From NCBI GenBank assembly GCA_019279435.1, contig JAAALK010000086.1, forward strand, positions 16,475,913 through 16,539,912: 64,000 bases of DNA. Reading direction: 5' to 3'. This document shows, one piece after another, positions 23,647 to 34,719 of this stretch. The translations under genes were made by a program, and so were the position numbers. Within the stretch, counting starts at the first letter, position 1; every line of letters starts with the position of its first letter. The DNA comes from Zizania palustris (taxonomy: Eukaryota; Streptophyta; Magnoliopsida; Poales; Poaceae). The notes beneath the pieces were generated by a model. That model did no database searches. It was not told the origin of the DNA and was given only the letters and a program-made list of their open reading frames with translations.

Positions 23647-25654
23647 CTAAACCTTCTCCCAAAGCTTGTTGCAGACATCAACTGGCGACATTGTCTTGTC
23701 AAACTCAAACCTCTCTAGTTTTTTCATGTTCTTGTCAACAATATCTGAATGAAATTAAGGACTTTCAAAAGTTTCTATTGGTTGTAAGACAGCCGATGGT
23801 GAACTGAAGTGCAGGAGAAAAATACTAACTGGCTGACTACTAATTTTAATGAATAGAGATGGACTCGTACTGTTTTATTTGAGGAAAAATAGTAACAAAC
23901 TGAAAGGATACAACCAGAAATCTTGTCCTGGTCTTCGAAATTTGGCATGACATTTGTCACTGAAACGCACATAGAAAGCATATTTCTGCATGAAAATGTG
24001 GTCAGTTAATTTCTCTGAGAATCAGGAGAACAATAAAGGAAATGCTTCAAAAGTTGAGTTAATATTAATTCAAATTATGTGGCAGAGTTTGCCACAATGA
24101 TACTGGAGACTCAGAACCTTCAAAGCAAACGAATGCAAATACAAGAAAAATATACTACAACCATAACATCATCCAAAATCCAAATTTGATTAAAAAACTC
24201 CAACTGCCCATTTTGACTTTAATCTTTCACTGTGAATATCAAATCCAGTAATCCACCATTTTTGCTGTTGCACCAACACCAGAGTGCTAGGCATGGTAAT
24301 TATTAAGAGCTACTCTGTTCTGTCATATGAATAGTTTTAACACTTAAGATTTTAGTGCAGTTATGATTTATGAAAGTGGAATGCCCTAAGATTTAATTAA
24401 TAGTGAGATGACTATTCTCCACTTACTGTGCCTTCATCATGTCTTTCTTCTTTTTCTTTACAGCATCCTTCCTTTGTTCAATAGAAACTCTTTCACGGTC
24501 TAGGTTATCAAGCTCATCACGTACTGCTGTGTTGACAGAGAGCAATATCAGTAAATAAACTTCTTTATTACCACAATGCAACTTTTCAGATGATACAAAT
24601 TCTGAAGCAAGAACTTATCTTAAATCTTGCCGAAGGACTTGCTCCTCTTGGAGTTTCTCTTCCATCTCTTTTTGCAAAGGGTTCAGTTTATCATCAGAAA
24701 TCGTTTCAGACTTTGCTTTTTCTATCTTTTCCTTGCAGGATTTTATTTTTTCCTGATACTCTGTTTTGCAAAAGGAACATGCATTTAGATGGAAATTATG
24801 TTCTCCAATGTTAAAAAAACATGAAATCCCCATAGTTCACTCTTCCAACTTTGACATAAGGTTTCAGGCACTGTTGGTCATCGTTAAGTTTGTCCATAGG
24901 AGTGCTGCTATGTAAGCATGCTTTTTCATTGTCACAACAAAACTATAGTATTATACTTTTATTTGCTTTGTAGTCCTACAGTTGCAGCCAAACAATTGAT
25001 TGTTCGAGAATGGGGATTGATAGAAGAATATTGTTTTCTATAGTACTTTCCATTTTTTTGCGCCAGGGGCTTCAATTTAAGTTTGCCTTGAGTACTAATC
25101 TCATTTCCAGAGTGATTGATATAGAACTGTTTATCTAATTAATTGCAGTAGAAGCTGATGGGATGACTAGCTTCAAAGGTGTCCATCAAATCTTTTTTGG
25201 TGTTTAAGTATTTCTGTATTTGAATTTCAGTCAGCTTATGACAAGCTTTGATTTTTTTCAAGTAAATAAAACTGGAGATGCCTTTTTTTTAGAAAAATGA
25301 CTTTTTAATGCTAGAATAAAACATGAATTACCCTAACTAACAGTCATGTTGACCATATTTCCCCAAATCGTTTTGCAACCAACAAGAACACAAATAATTT
25401 TATAAGTTTAACCCTAGTAGAGTCGCAGAGCACGAAACGAAATGAAGTGTCAACAGGGTTGAGGAGACCAGACCTTTCAATTGGACCTCGAGGTCGCTGG
25501 ACTCCGAGAGGCAGGCGGACTGCAGCATCCGCCCGCCGGCGGAGGCCTGCGCGAGGGCCGCCCCGTCCTTGCTTTCTCGGAGCACGCCCACGAGGTCGTC
25601 CCCGAGGGACAGGAGGTTGGCCACGTCCACGCGCCTGCCTGCCTCCGCCGCCAT
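23647..25654 (-). CDS. SPC24: Kinetochore protein SPC24 homologue
   Basis: Five exons are 25654-25474, 24760-24619, 24528-24427, 23985-23915 and 23744-23647. They total 594 nt and 197 residues. The N-terminal part (MAAEAGRRVDVANLL) is followed by a long coiled coil (about 58-140, EKIKSCKEKIEKAKSE through RKDAVKKKKKDMM). The C-terminal globular part contains MCVSVTNVMPNFEDQ and ends CNKLWEKV, the plant SPC24 signature. SPC24 pairs with SPC25 at the inner end of the NDC80 complex and links spindle microtubules to the centromere. Four borders behave normally. The second intron (24618-24529) keeps the frame only as AT-AC, because every GT donor nearby leads to a stop. A Pack-MULE-like element lies about 250 bp upstream of the ATG. 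Confidence 0.9.
24529..24618 (-). other. Non-canonical AT-AC intron in SPC24
   Basis: On the minus strand the exon ends TTTAAG and the intron starts ATAAGT. The intron ends GTCAACAC and the next exon starts AGCAGTACG. This join gives uninterrupted coiled coil (RQDLRAVRDELDNL). The donor does not match the U12 ATATCCTT consensus, so a U2-type AT-AC intron is the simplest reading. It is 90 nt long. Confidence 0.65.
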
Positions 25655-25906
25655 CGGACGCCGGAACAGAACCCTAAAACCCACTTCCGCTCCCGCCGCG
25701 GGTAGGTGGAGAGAAAGAGACACGCAGGGACAGCGGGGGTTGGAGGTTGGCGGTCACCGGCAGCTCCCTCCCATTTGCCGTCTAGCTCGCCGGCGTTTTG
25801 GCGCCGCGGGGTCGGTGGGTTAACTCCGTTTTGGGCCGCGGAGCGCGGAGCGCCGAGCGCACGAGATTTGAATTGGATCAAGTCGAGTCCACCACGCTGA
25901 AATTGA

Positions 25907-26629
25907 TGGGGGAAATAGCAGATTTACCCTGTAGTTTAAGGGTTTTTGCTAGTTTGTTCCAAACTTCATTCTCTTTGCAGATTTGTCCCATACTTGAGGG
26001 GTCATTTGCATATATACCCTCATACTATATTTCCTTTAGTTTTAATTCCTTTTATCAGTTTTCGTCAGCGGAAAGTACCTTTATACCCTTCGGTCTCAAG
26101 CTTTCTTCACTGAACAAAACAAACGTTGGTCTCGTGTAGTCGCTGACCCAGTGCGTCGCCGCCAGTACCATGCGGTCGTCGTCGTCATCGGACTCACGCA
26201 GCCACCACCGTCCACCCGCGCGGCGCCACCGGTCCCGCGCAGCCACCGTCGTCCACCTGTGCGTCGTCAACCCATCGCGCTGTCACCGGTCCTGCACAGC
26301 CACCGCCACGGATTCACGCTCGTGCAGCCGCCACCGTCGATCTGTCTTGTGTATTTCCCCAATCAGTCTATGAATAAGTTGCACGCATTATGATTCCCTG
26401 CAAGTGAAAAAGAAGAAATGGACAAGAAATTCTAGCTCTAATCAGGCCATCGAAGCCCCATAGATGACTACAAATCCCAACACAGAAAAGGAATTAAAAC
26501 TAAAGAAAAATATAGTACAGGGTATATCTGCAAGTGACCCCTCAAGTATGGGGCAAATATGCAAAGAGAATGAAGTTTAGTGCAAACTAGTAAAGACCCT
26601 TCGACTATGGGGTAAATCTGCTATTTTCC
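25907..26629. mobile_element. Mutator-like (Pack-MULE-like) element with GC-rich cargo
   Basis: Terminal inverted repeats of about 140-150 bp (25907-26056 and 26487-26629) begin near GGAAATAGCAGATTTACCC. Both ends are flanked by the 9-bp direct repeat TGAAATTGA (25898-25906 and 26630-26638). Long TIRs plus a 9-bp duplication define a MULE. The interior (about 26140-26370) is GC-rich, with a CACCACCGTCC/GCCACCG-rich sequence unlike the TIRs, which suggests captured gene sequence. There is no transposase. Confidence 0.85.
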
Positions 26630-26638
26630 TGAAATTGA

Positions 26639-27253
26639 CCAACCTCCACCCCATGCCGGTAGCCGGTAGGGAGCCTTGTCAAGAGGTGAGCAAACTCCTT
26701 GCTATTTAAATTAGATCAACTCTCTTTTCATAACTAAGATGAAACTATTTCAATATCAGTTGCACTTCCGGTCTTCGGACCCACCTGTCAGCTTTGCTAG
26801 GACCCTTGAGTGTTGGATGTGCAGTAGGATTTATGGACGGTTGTGATTTATTTAGAGCGTACCAGAGAACTCTAAATAACTATTTTACTTAAATTTTAGA
26901 TATTATAACTAAAAAATTAGCTTCAATAGATAAAGATTCTAAAAAAATGAGGTACTCACTAAATATTTCTCCATCCTCTATACTTGTAGGAGGATTCTCA
27001 TTCCATATACGCTCATGTCCCACCTGTCGGTGATATAAGAGATACAAAAAAAGAATGAGAAATATTTAATAAATAGGATCCATTTATCGATGATACAAGA
27101 ATAAATTATAGGGAATATGATATTAGAGTCTGTTGGAGAGTAATAAGATTTATGGATTAAATTTTATTAGGAGGACTTCCTATATAAGATTTTAGAGAAC
27201 AAGAAATAGTAACACTGAGAAATCCCGATTTCAGTAAACTAGCAAAATGTTTT
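26639..27253. other. Intergenic AT-rich DNA
   Basis: It contains only the dispersed repeat at 26975-27215. No gene is seen. Confidence 0.6.
26975..27215. repeat. Dispersed repeat, copy 2
   Basis: Same block order and orientation as 13125-13365: CTGTCGGTGATATAAGAGATA, ATAGGATCCATTTATCGATG (approximately), GATTAAATTTTATTAGGA and GATTTTAGAGAACAAG. Confidence 0.6.
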
Positions 27254-28266
27254 TGTTAGGGGAAAATAATCCCATCAGTCCTACCATTAGGAGGATCACT
27301 TCGAAGGACAAGTCTCGGAGTATACAAGGTGTGAAACCTTCTGCCGCCACTACGGTACTTCAAATGAGGGAGCCTGGAGCCCCTATATTAGCTCCGAAAA
27401 ATGTGCATAGGGATGAACCCGGAGCCCTCAATCATCTTGGGTGTCGTTTGGTTCCAAGACAAAGTGGGATGGGACAGTTCTGTCCTAGTTTCTTAGGATG
27501 GGATCATCTCATCTCGTGTTTGGTTACGAGGGATGAGGATGTCTTAGTTTTATGTTTGGTTGGTGGGTTAGAAATGGAACTCTGGCCCGAAACCTCCGTT
27601 CCACACCGAAACACATTCGACCCATTTCAAAACCTCTGTCCCATCCCTAAAGCCTCCCTATTGGAACCTCCAGTCCTCCACGAAACATTTGGCCTCGTCT
27701 CAGAGCCTCCTCCGCGCACGAGGTGGGACGAGCTCGTCCCTCCTTTTTAGGGAACGAGTTCATCCCGAATATTAGAAGAATATTCCTTGGTGGGACGACT
27801 CTGTCCCACCTGACTCCGAACCAAACAGTATAAAAAACAGGACCGTCCCATCTTGTCCCACCTCAACCCTCGAACCAAATATCACCTTGGTGGCCCCGCC
27901 ATCTCGATGTCTCCCGGAGGCCCGATTCTGAAAGGGCGCTGCAAAATGGGACAAGATGTTTGCTTTATTTGACTGTTCACACATGCACTTACCATTTTAC
28001 CCATACGGGATCTTATGAATAGATTCTATTATGATGGTTGTAACTAGAGGATAGAACGTCATTTCCATGTTAGATATCTTCCTATAAATACCCCTCCATT
28101 CTACTATAATAGGGACATTGAATCATGTAATTAGGGACACTTCTAAGTTCTAACTGATCTAAAGCTAATATCCTATTCGGAGGCCTAGTTCAGCCTGCAG
28201 TCAATCTTTCCTCTCAATTAGCCCTTCGAGGCTATACAAACCTGTTAGTGAATCTTTTACGCCAAC
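27254..28266 (+). repeat. 5' LTR of the gypsy element
   Basis: It starts TGTTAGGGGAAAATAATCC and ends near CGCCAACA. It is followed by TTGGCATCTTCCGTGGGGA, which resembles the PBS region of this lineage. A TATAAATA-like box (CCTATAAATACCCC) lies at about 28080. The LTR is inflated by a 445-bp MITE. Confidence 0.65.
27441..27885. mobile_element. MITE inside the gypsy LTR
   Basis: Ends GTGTCGTTTGGTTCC and GAACCAAATATCAC are inverted repeats flanked by CTTGG on both sides (27436-27440 and 27886-27890). GTCCCA/TGGGAC-rich inner repeats are also inverted. It is non-coding. Confidence 0.65.
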
Positions 28267-28333
28267 AGTTGGCATCTTCCGTGGGGACTTTAGTACAAAA
28301 ACTAACGTCTCTACCATCCTACTCTTCGGAGTC

Positions 28334-29191
28334 ATGCCTCCTAAGAGGAGCAAGAGCACTATGCAAGAACCCCTAGATACAACCAACGGGGCTATGAAGC
28401 CCTTCGTAGTCCTCCCCTAGTAGGCCCCCGTGGCTCCAACCGAAGCCACCACTGTCGTGACACCAAGCATTCTACCCGAAGTCGGTGACCCCTCAGGATC
28501 CACTGACCCATCAACAGGCCAGCAGGCCCCAACGCTGCAAGGGGTTGTTGGACCTTGCCTGCCTGAAGGCCCCCTTCCAGCTTCGACAGTGCTCCAGACC
28601 GACTTTATTCGATCACAAGACCCAAAAACTCACTCTAGAGGAAGTGGGAGCCTGCACGATGCCATGGCCGTTGAGATGGCTTAGCTCAAGGCAGAGCTAC
28701 AAAGGTGGCGGCAAGCAGCTGCATATCAGCCCCGTGCCTAGGACGGGCCTAGTAGGCTGACATCACTCCATAAAGTCATCATGTTAAGCGACCTCAAAGA
28801 CCAAGAGGCCCATAGGGGCAGCTAGAATGCTTTCTTCGATGAAGATTCTCCACTACACTTTGACTTGTAGAGGGTGCGTTTTGACCCCAGGTTCTGGGCG
28901 GCCAAACTCCCCAAGTACTCCAAAGAAACGGATCCCAAAAAGTTTTCTCGTTCGTATGCTTTGGCGATAATATCTAGCGGAGGGGTCCGTGACACAATGG
29001 CTAAGTGTTTCCCTATCGCACTCGAAGGGATAGCCCTTCGATGGTTCTGGTCCCTAGAGTTGGGATCAGTAAAGTCATGGGAGCAATTAAAGAAGAAGTT
29101 TATAAATAACTTCCAAGGGACATTCGTAGCCCCAATGTCCACGGGGAGCCTCTTCCAAATCAAACAACAACCGGGAGAGACGCTATGCTAG
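28334..29191 (+). pseudogene. gypsy gag remnant
   Basis: It opens MPPKRSKSTMQEPL and meets a stop within 30 codons. After further breaks the retrotransposon gag core is clear at 28874-29191 (PKKFSRSYALAIISSGG, MAKCFPIALEGIALRWFWSL, WEQLKKKFINNFQGTFVAP). The downstream zinc knuckle and protease are missing. Confidence 0.8.
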
Positions 29192-29289
29192 TACTCCCAG
29201 CGCTTTTCCCACACGAGGCATCGAAGCTAGCCCCACGCAAACTAGTGCGCTGCAAAGAATGGCTCCGCTAGAAAATCTAAAGTAGGTCT

Positions 29290-29609
29290 AGAAGTTAACA
29301 GACCACCTCACCGCCTTAAGAAGATTCCTCTCCAGATCAGCGGAGCAGAGCCTCCCTATTTTCAAATCATTAAAAGGCTCGGAAGACTTCGCTTGGACCC
29401 TAGAATGCCAGAAGAGCTTCGAAGATATGAAATACTACCTCGCCAATCTATCAACACACACAACTCCCCTCGCTTATGAGACTTTATTGTTGTATCTTGC
29501 GGCTACCGGTTTCGCCGTGAGTGTAGTGCTCATCCAAGAGGTGGAGCTCGAAGGAAAGCCGGTTCAGAGCCTGGTATACTTCGTATCTAAAGCGTTGTCA
29601 AGAGAAAAG
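29290..29609 (+). pseudogene. gypsy pol remnant, first part (RT end and RNase H)
   Basis: It reads through the RT connection (TALRRFLSRSAEQSLPIFKS) into RNase H (ETLLLYLAATGFAVSVVL, LVYFVSKALSREK). It is cut in the codon after SREK by the copia insertion and continues in frame at 55872. Confidence 0.85.
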
Positions 29610-30408
29610 TGAGGAGCCATGCTGAATAGCGTGGGCCTCATGGCTCTAGAAGTGATGAGTCATTGTCAATGATAAGTCAAAGAGGACTGAAGAAGAAAGG
29701 AGATCTGCTGTTTCATGGGCCGCGTGTGACTCAGGTACACGGGCAGCGAGCGACTGTCGGGCAGAGGAGGCTGCGAAGTCGGGCTGGCCCAATCCGGGTG
29801 CATGGGCCAGAAGCAGTAGAAGACCCACTGGGCTGTTGACCAGGACTGACTCAGGTACACGGGCGGTGAGCGATTGCCGGGCTGAGAGAGCTGCGGAGTC
29901 GGGCCGGCCCAATCCGGGTACCTGGTGCAAAGCTGGTGGAGGCTTTGTCAGTTTCGACATAAAACTGACAACCGTTGATTCTGTATCCGACTGTCCAGAA
30001 GAGAAGCCGTAGTTGCTACGAAAACTTAGCTTCCGGATAAGTCTTCTGTAACTCTAGGCCCACAGTCAGTCAGTCGTGTCTGTAAAATTCCTAAGGGCAG
30101 TAGAGTCTTTTCCTTTATTTTTGAGTCTGTAAAAACCCTAAGGGGCTGGTAGAATATTCCTAGTGTTGGGCTGCCTATAAATAGGACCCCAATCCCTAGG
30201 GTTTGGACTACCCTTTTTTGGCTGAAATCACATCCACTCTATTGGGTCATTTTGTCTCTCTTTCTCTCTCCTGTGTGCGCCGCCAGGCTCTTGCTCGTTC
30301 CTGTTTTGCCTTGCATTTGCTCTAATCTCTTGGATGCATTAAAGCCTTGGTCCCTGTTGATTTTTTTGGTGCACATTGTTTGGTTTGGGGAGTTATTGCT
30401 TCGGCTAC
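29610..30408 (+). repeat. 5' LTR of copia element 1, first part
   Basis: Matches 53941-54739 nearly base for base. It is interrupted after GGCTAC by the CACTA insertion and resumes at 45492. It contains a CCTATAAATAGGACCCC box near 30173. Confidence 0.95.
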
Positions 30409-30745
30409 CACTACTACAAAGCGACACTGTAGCGGCGGGCAAAATCGACCTATAGTGGCGGGCATCCAGTCCGCCACTGCTCTAACGCCACTGCTATCGC
30501 TGGTTAGCAGTGGCGGTCAGAGCGCCCGCCACCGCTGTGTTAACAGCAGTGGCGGGCGTGCTGACATCATCTGCCCGCCACTGCCGTTATCAATAGCAGT
30601 GGCGGGCAGATGATGTCAGCACGCCCGCCACCACTATGTCAACAGCAGTGGCGGGCGCGCTGACCTCATCTGCCCGCCACTGCCGTTATCAATAGCAGTG
30701 GCGGGCAGATGATGTCAGCACGCCCGCCACTGCTGTGTATAAGCC
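30409..30745. repeat. CACTA left subterminal repeat array
   Basis: About ten copies of GCAGTGGCGGGC or its inverse GCCCGCCACTGC are arranged in palindromic pairs around TGATGTCA or TGACATCA. This is the expected binding region for a TnpA-like protein. Confidence 0.85.
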
Positions 30746-30804
30746 ATAACACAGAATGCTGTGATCCCACAAACCAAAACACAGAAATTATATGCTTCAC
30801 ACAG

Positions 30805-30920
30805 CCATCCACATACACAGCAGCAAAACATCCACATATCCACATACACAGCAGCAAAACATCCACATATCCACATACACAGCAGCAAAACATCCACATA
30901 TCCACATACACATCCACAAC
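30805..30920. repeat. 31-bp tandem repeat, about 3.3 copies
   Basis: The unit is CATCCACATATCCACATACA followed by CAGCAGCAAAA. It lies just inside the left subterminal array, downstream of the protease-domain gene. The open frames across it are repeat artefacts. Confidence 0.85.
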
Positions 30921-31086
30921 AACAACACATCAACACAACAACCATCAATCTCATCAATTTTCAAAAATTCACAATATTTACATTCTTCCGGTTTTTGTTT
31001 CGCAATAACCATCCATCAACACAATTCATTGTTTCACAAATACATGCTCATGCGGTTTATGTTTTCTTGGAAGGCTAACTCATATC

Positions 31087-34000
31087 TTAATTGGTTCGCC
31101 TTTTCATTCTTCCGGCCCAATCATACAAAGTTGGATGCTTGGCCACTTCACTCTCAGGATCGAAAAATACTCCAAGCTCATGAAGAATCTCATGCATCGT
31201 GAAGCGGCACATCCTTGATACGATTTCGTACATTTGTAATTCAGAGAGTTGGCTCTTCTCGGCAACGGTTGATGGACCTGACGCCTGCATACGTAAAATA
31301 TAAGTAAATACGCTGCAAGTTATATTAGATTAACACACAAGAAATCAACTTACTTCTTTAGTATCCTCAGATACTGTCCGCCCAAACTTTCCTAAGTTAT
31401 TGCTCATGAAATCACAAGTATAGTAGCCACAATGCACGGAACCAAGAGATTGTTTGTGACACTTCAAAATAGACAAAGTTAGAACGATATATAGTTTGGC
31501 TTTATCAATTGAATTAACAAATTTAAAAATATAATATTACCGGAAAGTTGGTTCTGATAAGCATTTCTTTCGGCCTCTGTGGATCATGTGGGCCACCTAA
31601 CTTTTCCACGTAGTATCTATGTGCACTCTGAATAACATTTAATATATCTTGATATTCTTTTTTGGGTTTGTCGAGCGAGTCGAGCACATAAACCCTTGAG
31701 CTTTTTGGGTATATCAGAAGTGCAATCCAATGATCACTATCGAAAGAAGTAATATATGATTATGTTAGTTTCATAATCGATAAAACGTGTTTAAGTGGAT
31801 ATAGTGGGTATACTTACTTAAAGTTATATGCCCCACATATAATTTCTCTGTCCTTCCATTGATACATGCACCGCGCAATATACAACGCGGCACAACTCCT
31901 TTTGTTCTTCTTAAGTTTGTCTTCGTCTTTATTGAACATTTTTCTTTGAAATTTTTTCTTACCCGCAGTCCAGTACTTGCTATCATTCTGGTTTAGTGTC
32001 GGGTTCAGCGCACTTTGGCTTATTAATGACGGGTTTAGGTACCCATACAATTTAGACTCGTCACCGCGTGAATTACAACTGCATATGTTATAAAACAATA
32101 GTCAATATAAGACATTATTTATTTTTTCTTTGTATTGACAAAGTATAAAGTACTTACATGCACCAGAGCATCATGCTTGTGATGTCGGTTCGCTTCAGAC
32201 GAAACATCCGATGGAAGTCGTCGAAAAATAGTGCAAGCTTAAACTCTGGGCAATTGAATATTTCTTGTGGAACCGTCAGTTCTATTTGTGTTACACCTAA
32301 CGAAGACGCTTCGAGGTACCAGTCATGAAATGTTTTCATCGCCCAAGGCATACAATTAAGTACTCCTTGGGGTAATAATGGTTTGCCTGGTTCGTATTCG
32401 ATATAATCCTCGTCTCCGTAGGTCCTCTTATCAACAGAAAGTGAGCCCGCATGCTTTTGTACTGGAGCCTTTATGGGAGCCGCTTCGGGCATAGAACGTG
32501 TTTGCCCCAAAGTATTAAAAAATTTATGCATTTCAGATTTCAGCGCAGAACACTGCCCAGCTTGAACAGTTATCTTGTGGATTGCTGGCTTTGGGCATGC
32601 ATCTTGTTTTTCAGGCTCGGCAGCAACTAGCACTGGCACTTGAGGATCAGCCGGAACTGGCACTTGAGGCTCAGTCGGAACTAGCACTGGCATTTGATCT
32701 GGCTCTGGCACATTTGTGTTGGGCTCATCAGTGGGCTCAAGCACTGGCACTAGCTTTGTCACTTGAGGATCAGAAGTCACTTTCGATTCTATCACTTCTG
32801 CCACTTTATTGGGCACTGGCTCTTCCTCTGCCTTTTCCTCTATTTCACGCTCATCAACAGGTGATAATGATCCTATATTTTGCACATCCTGAGATGAAAG
32901 ATATGCGGGGGATTGTGATGAGACAATAGGTGATTTACTCTGAGAACTTGTCTGCAGTAATTTGATATCTCGGCTCGCCCATAGGACAAAGTTATTTAGA
33001 GCATCTCCGATTGTCTCAATCCCCTCATCAGGCATTGGAAGATCCAAGGGGTCATTAATAAATCTGTCGTTGGTGATCTCATTGACCTGAACCTTGGTAT
33101 AGTCAGCAGGAATAGGCCGATTGTGAAATAAATCCCCAGGCATAGCAATGCCTCGTGCAGCCTCTTGGGAATGCCCTTTGCGCCCTATCGGTACATGCAG
33201 GCTGCAGGGTGTGTCCTCTTTAATATAATTTACAGGAAATTTGTCTTGTACTGAGCCAACACTGCTTGGTACGTCGAGTCGTACCTCTGGCACAATTATT
33301 TGTCCAGCTGCAGCCTGCATTATGTTTGGATTCTCGTTAATAAATTCAAAAAAGTGTCGCTCCCACTCTGCACGGCGCTCTGCGGCGTCGTCTGTGCGTG
33401 CTTGACGCTTCTTGTATGTGGCACCCTCCTGTTTCTTGAAAGTATTTTTCCAGGGTGCTATAGAAGAGACACCTCGGGTGCGCCCTCGATGTTCCTCGTT
33501 TCCGAGAGCAGATGTAAGCTGGTCATTACATCCCTCGGGCTTAAACTTTCCAGTCTTCTCCAACTCAGCGATTTCCTGTGCTTTCTGGAATACTTCACTA
33601 GTCCGTGAGTCGGAGAGCATATATTGGCCCTCGGGTGTTTTTTTAGCTCGACCTAGGAGCCATCTCTTAGTGCGCTGATCAGCACCTGAAAACTGTTCAG
33701 GTAACCCAGCCGCACGGTCCTCCTCCTCCTTTTTACTCCACTCATCCTCCTTAGCCTTATATCCACCTGGCCCAAGTTTATGGGGGAACTTATTCTTCTT
33801 ATTAAGTTCTTTGAACATTATGCTCTCTTGTTTGGCTTCTTCGGAGCAATGCTGCATTTTGAATTCATTCCATTCATTTGGCGTTATAAAGCCGTAGTCG
33901 TTGAGTGGCGACTCATCTTTCTGAAGGTATTGTGTGTTCAGTTTAGTCCTAAATGTACGGAGAGCCTTCCCGATAGTCTTCAATGTGGCAGCTTTAGCGT

Positions 34001-34674
34001 CTTCTAAGCGGTCTTCCGGGAATTTATAATGCGCTTTTATATGCTGCCACAATTCGTTCTTTGTAGCTTCAGGGACAGTCTTCCAATTTTTCCAAACTAT
34101 CTTACATCGCTCCCTGGCGAGACATCCACAGTCGTTACGCCACTTCGCTGTGATTTCTTTTGGCTTCTTTGGAGCCCCATCAACATGCACTTCTTCAACC
34201 TCATAGATAGCTGTATGTAGCTTGTTCTTCTCCCGTTTCCCTCTCCTCTTCGCATTTGCAGACGATGTTGTGGCAGCGGGCTCAACATCTGTTCGCTCAG
34301 CTGACTCAATAGCTGGGACAATAGTTGTTCTTTTCTCGCTTTGGAATAATCGACGCTTGCTTCCTCGCTTTGGACGATCCTACGATGATAGACAATGTGA
34401 GCTTCAGGAATGTAATCCTCGGTTAGAAGCTGCTCTGACTTGTTACTAACGTAATAATTACCTCCGCTTGAGCTTCAGGAATGTAATCCTCATCGGCGTC
34501 TTCTCTCGTTCTCTTCTTCCTAGGCTCCATTGGATGTTCATTCTCCGGAGAGTGGTACGAAGATTCGCTATCGGAGGATCCTTCAGATGAACCCTCTTTA
34601 TTTGTTTTTGCGGGAGACTCGTAGATGAGCTCCTCGATGGAACGTCCTTCTTCCGCCATAGATAAACTATTCAT
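31087..34674 (-). CDS. CACTA-encoded TnpA-like protein fused to a Ulp1-type protease
   Basis: Six exons are 34674-34462, 34379-32158, 32078-31818, 31736-31541, 31461-31354 and 31284-31087. They give 3198 nt and 1065 residues, all GT-AG and in phase. A second ATG at 34659 (CTATGGCGG) has the better context. The N-terminal part is acidic and then basic (KKRTRED; KRRGKREKNK). Residues about 140-330 hold the plant En/Spm transposase-24-like region (WRNDCGCLARERCKIVW, RRWLLGR-type motif, HFFEF). A Pro/Glu/Val repeat linker (PTEPQVPVPADPQVPV) follows. The C-terminal third is a C48/Ulp1 cysteine-protease fold with His901 (DHWIALLIYP), Asp918 (YVLDSLD), Gln968 and Cys975 (VHCGYYTC). Such fusions are common in grass CACTA elements. 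The likely roles are binding subterminal repeats and deSUMOylation-like cleavage, both inferred. The frame is fully intact. Confidence 0.88.
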
Positions 34675-34719
34675 ATGAAGATGCTAATGTATCAGAATTT
34701 TGGTTATGCAAAAAAGGTC

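Noticed and set aside
24615..24833. Normal GT-AG reading of SPC24 intron 2
   Set aside because: The GT at ATAA/GTTC follows an in-frame TAA, and upstream GT choices shift the next exon into a stop.
30666..31202. Overlapping Cys- and His-rich frames on both strands
   Set aside because: They run across the 31-bp tandem repeat and CACTA subterminal repeats; the repeated CGYVDV/HIHSSKTST patterns are translation of repeats.
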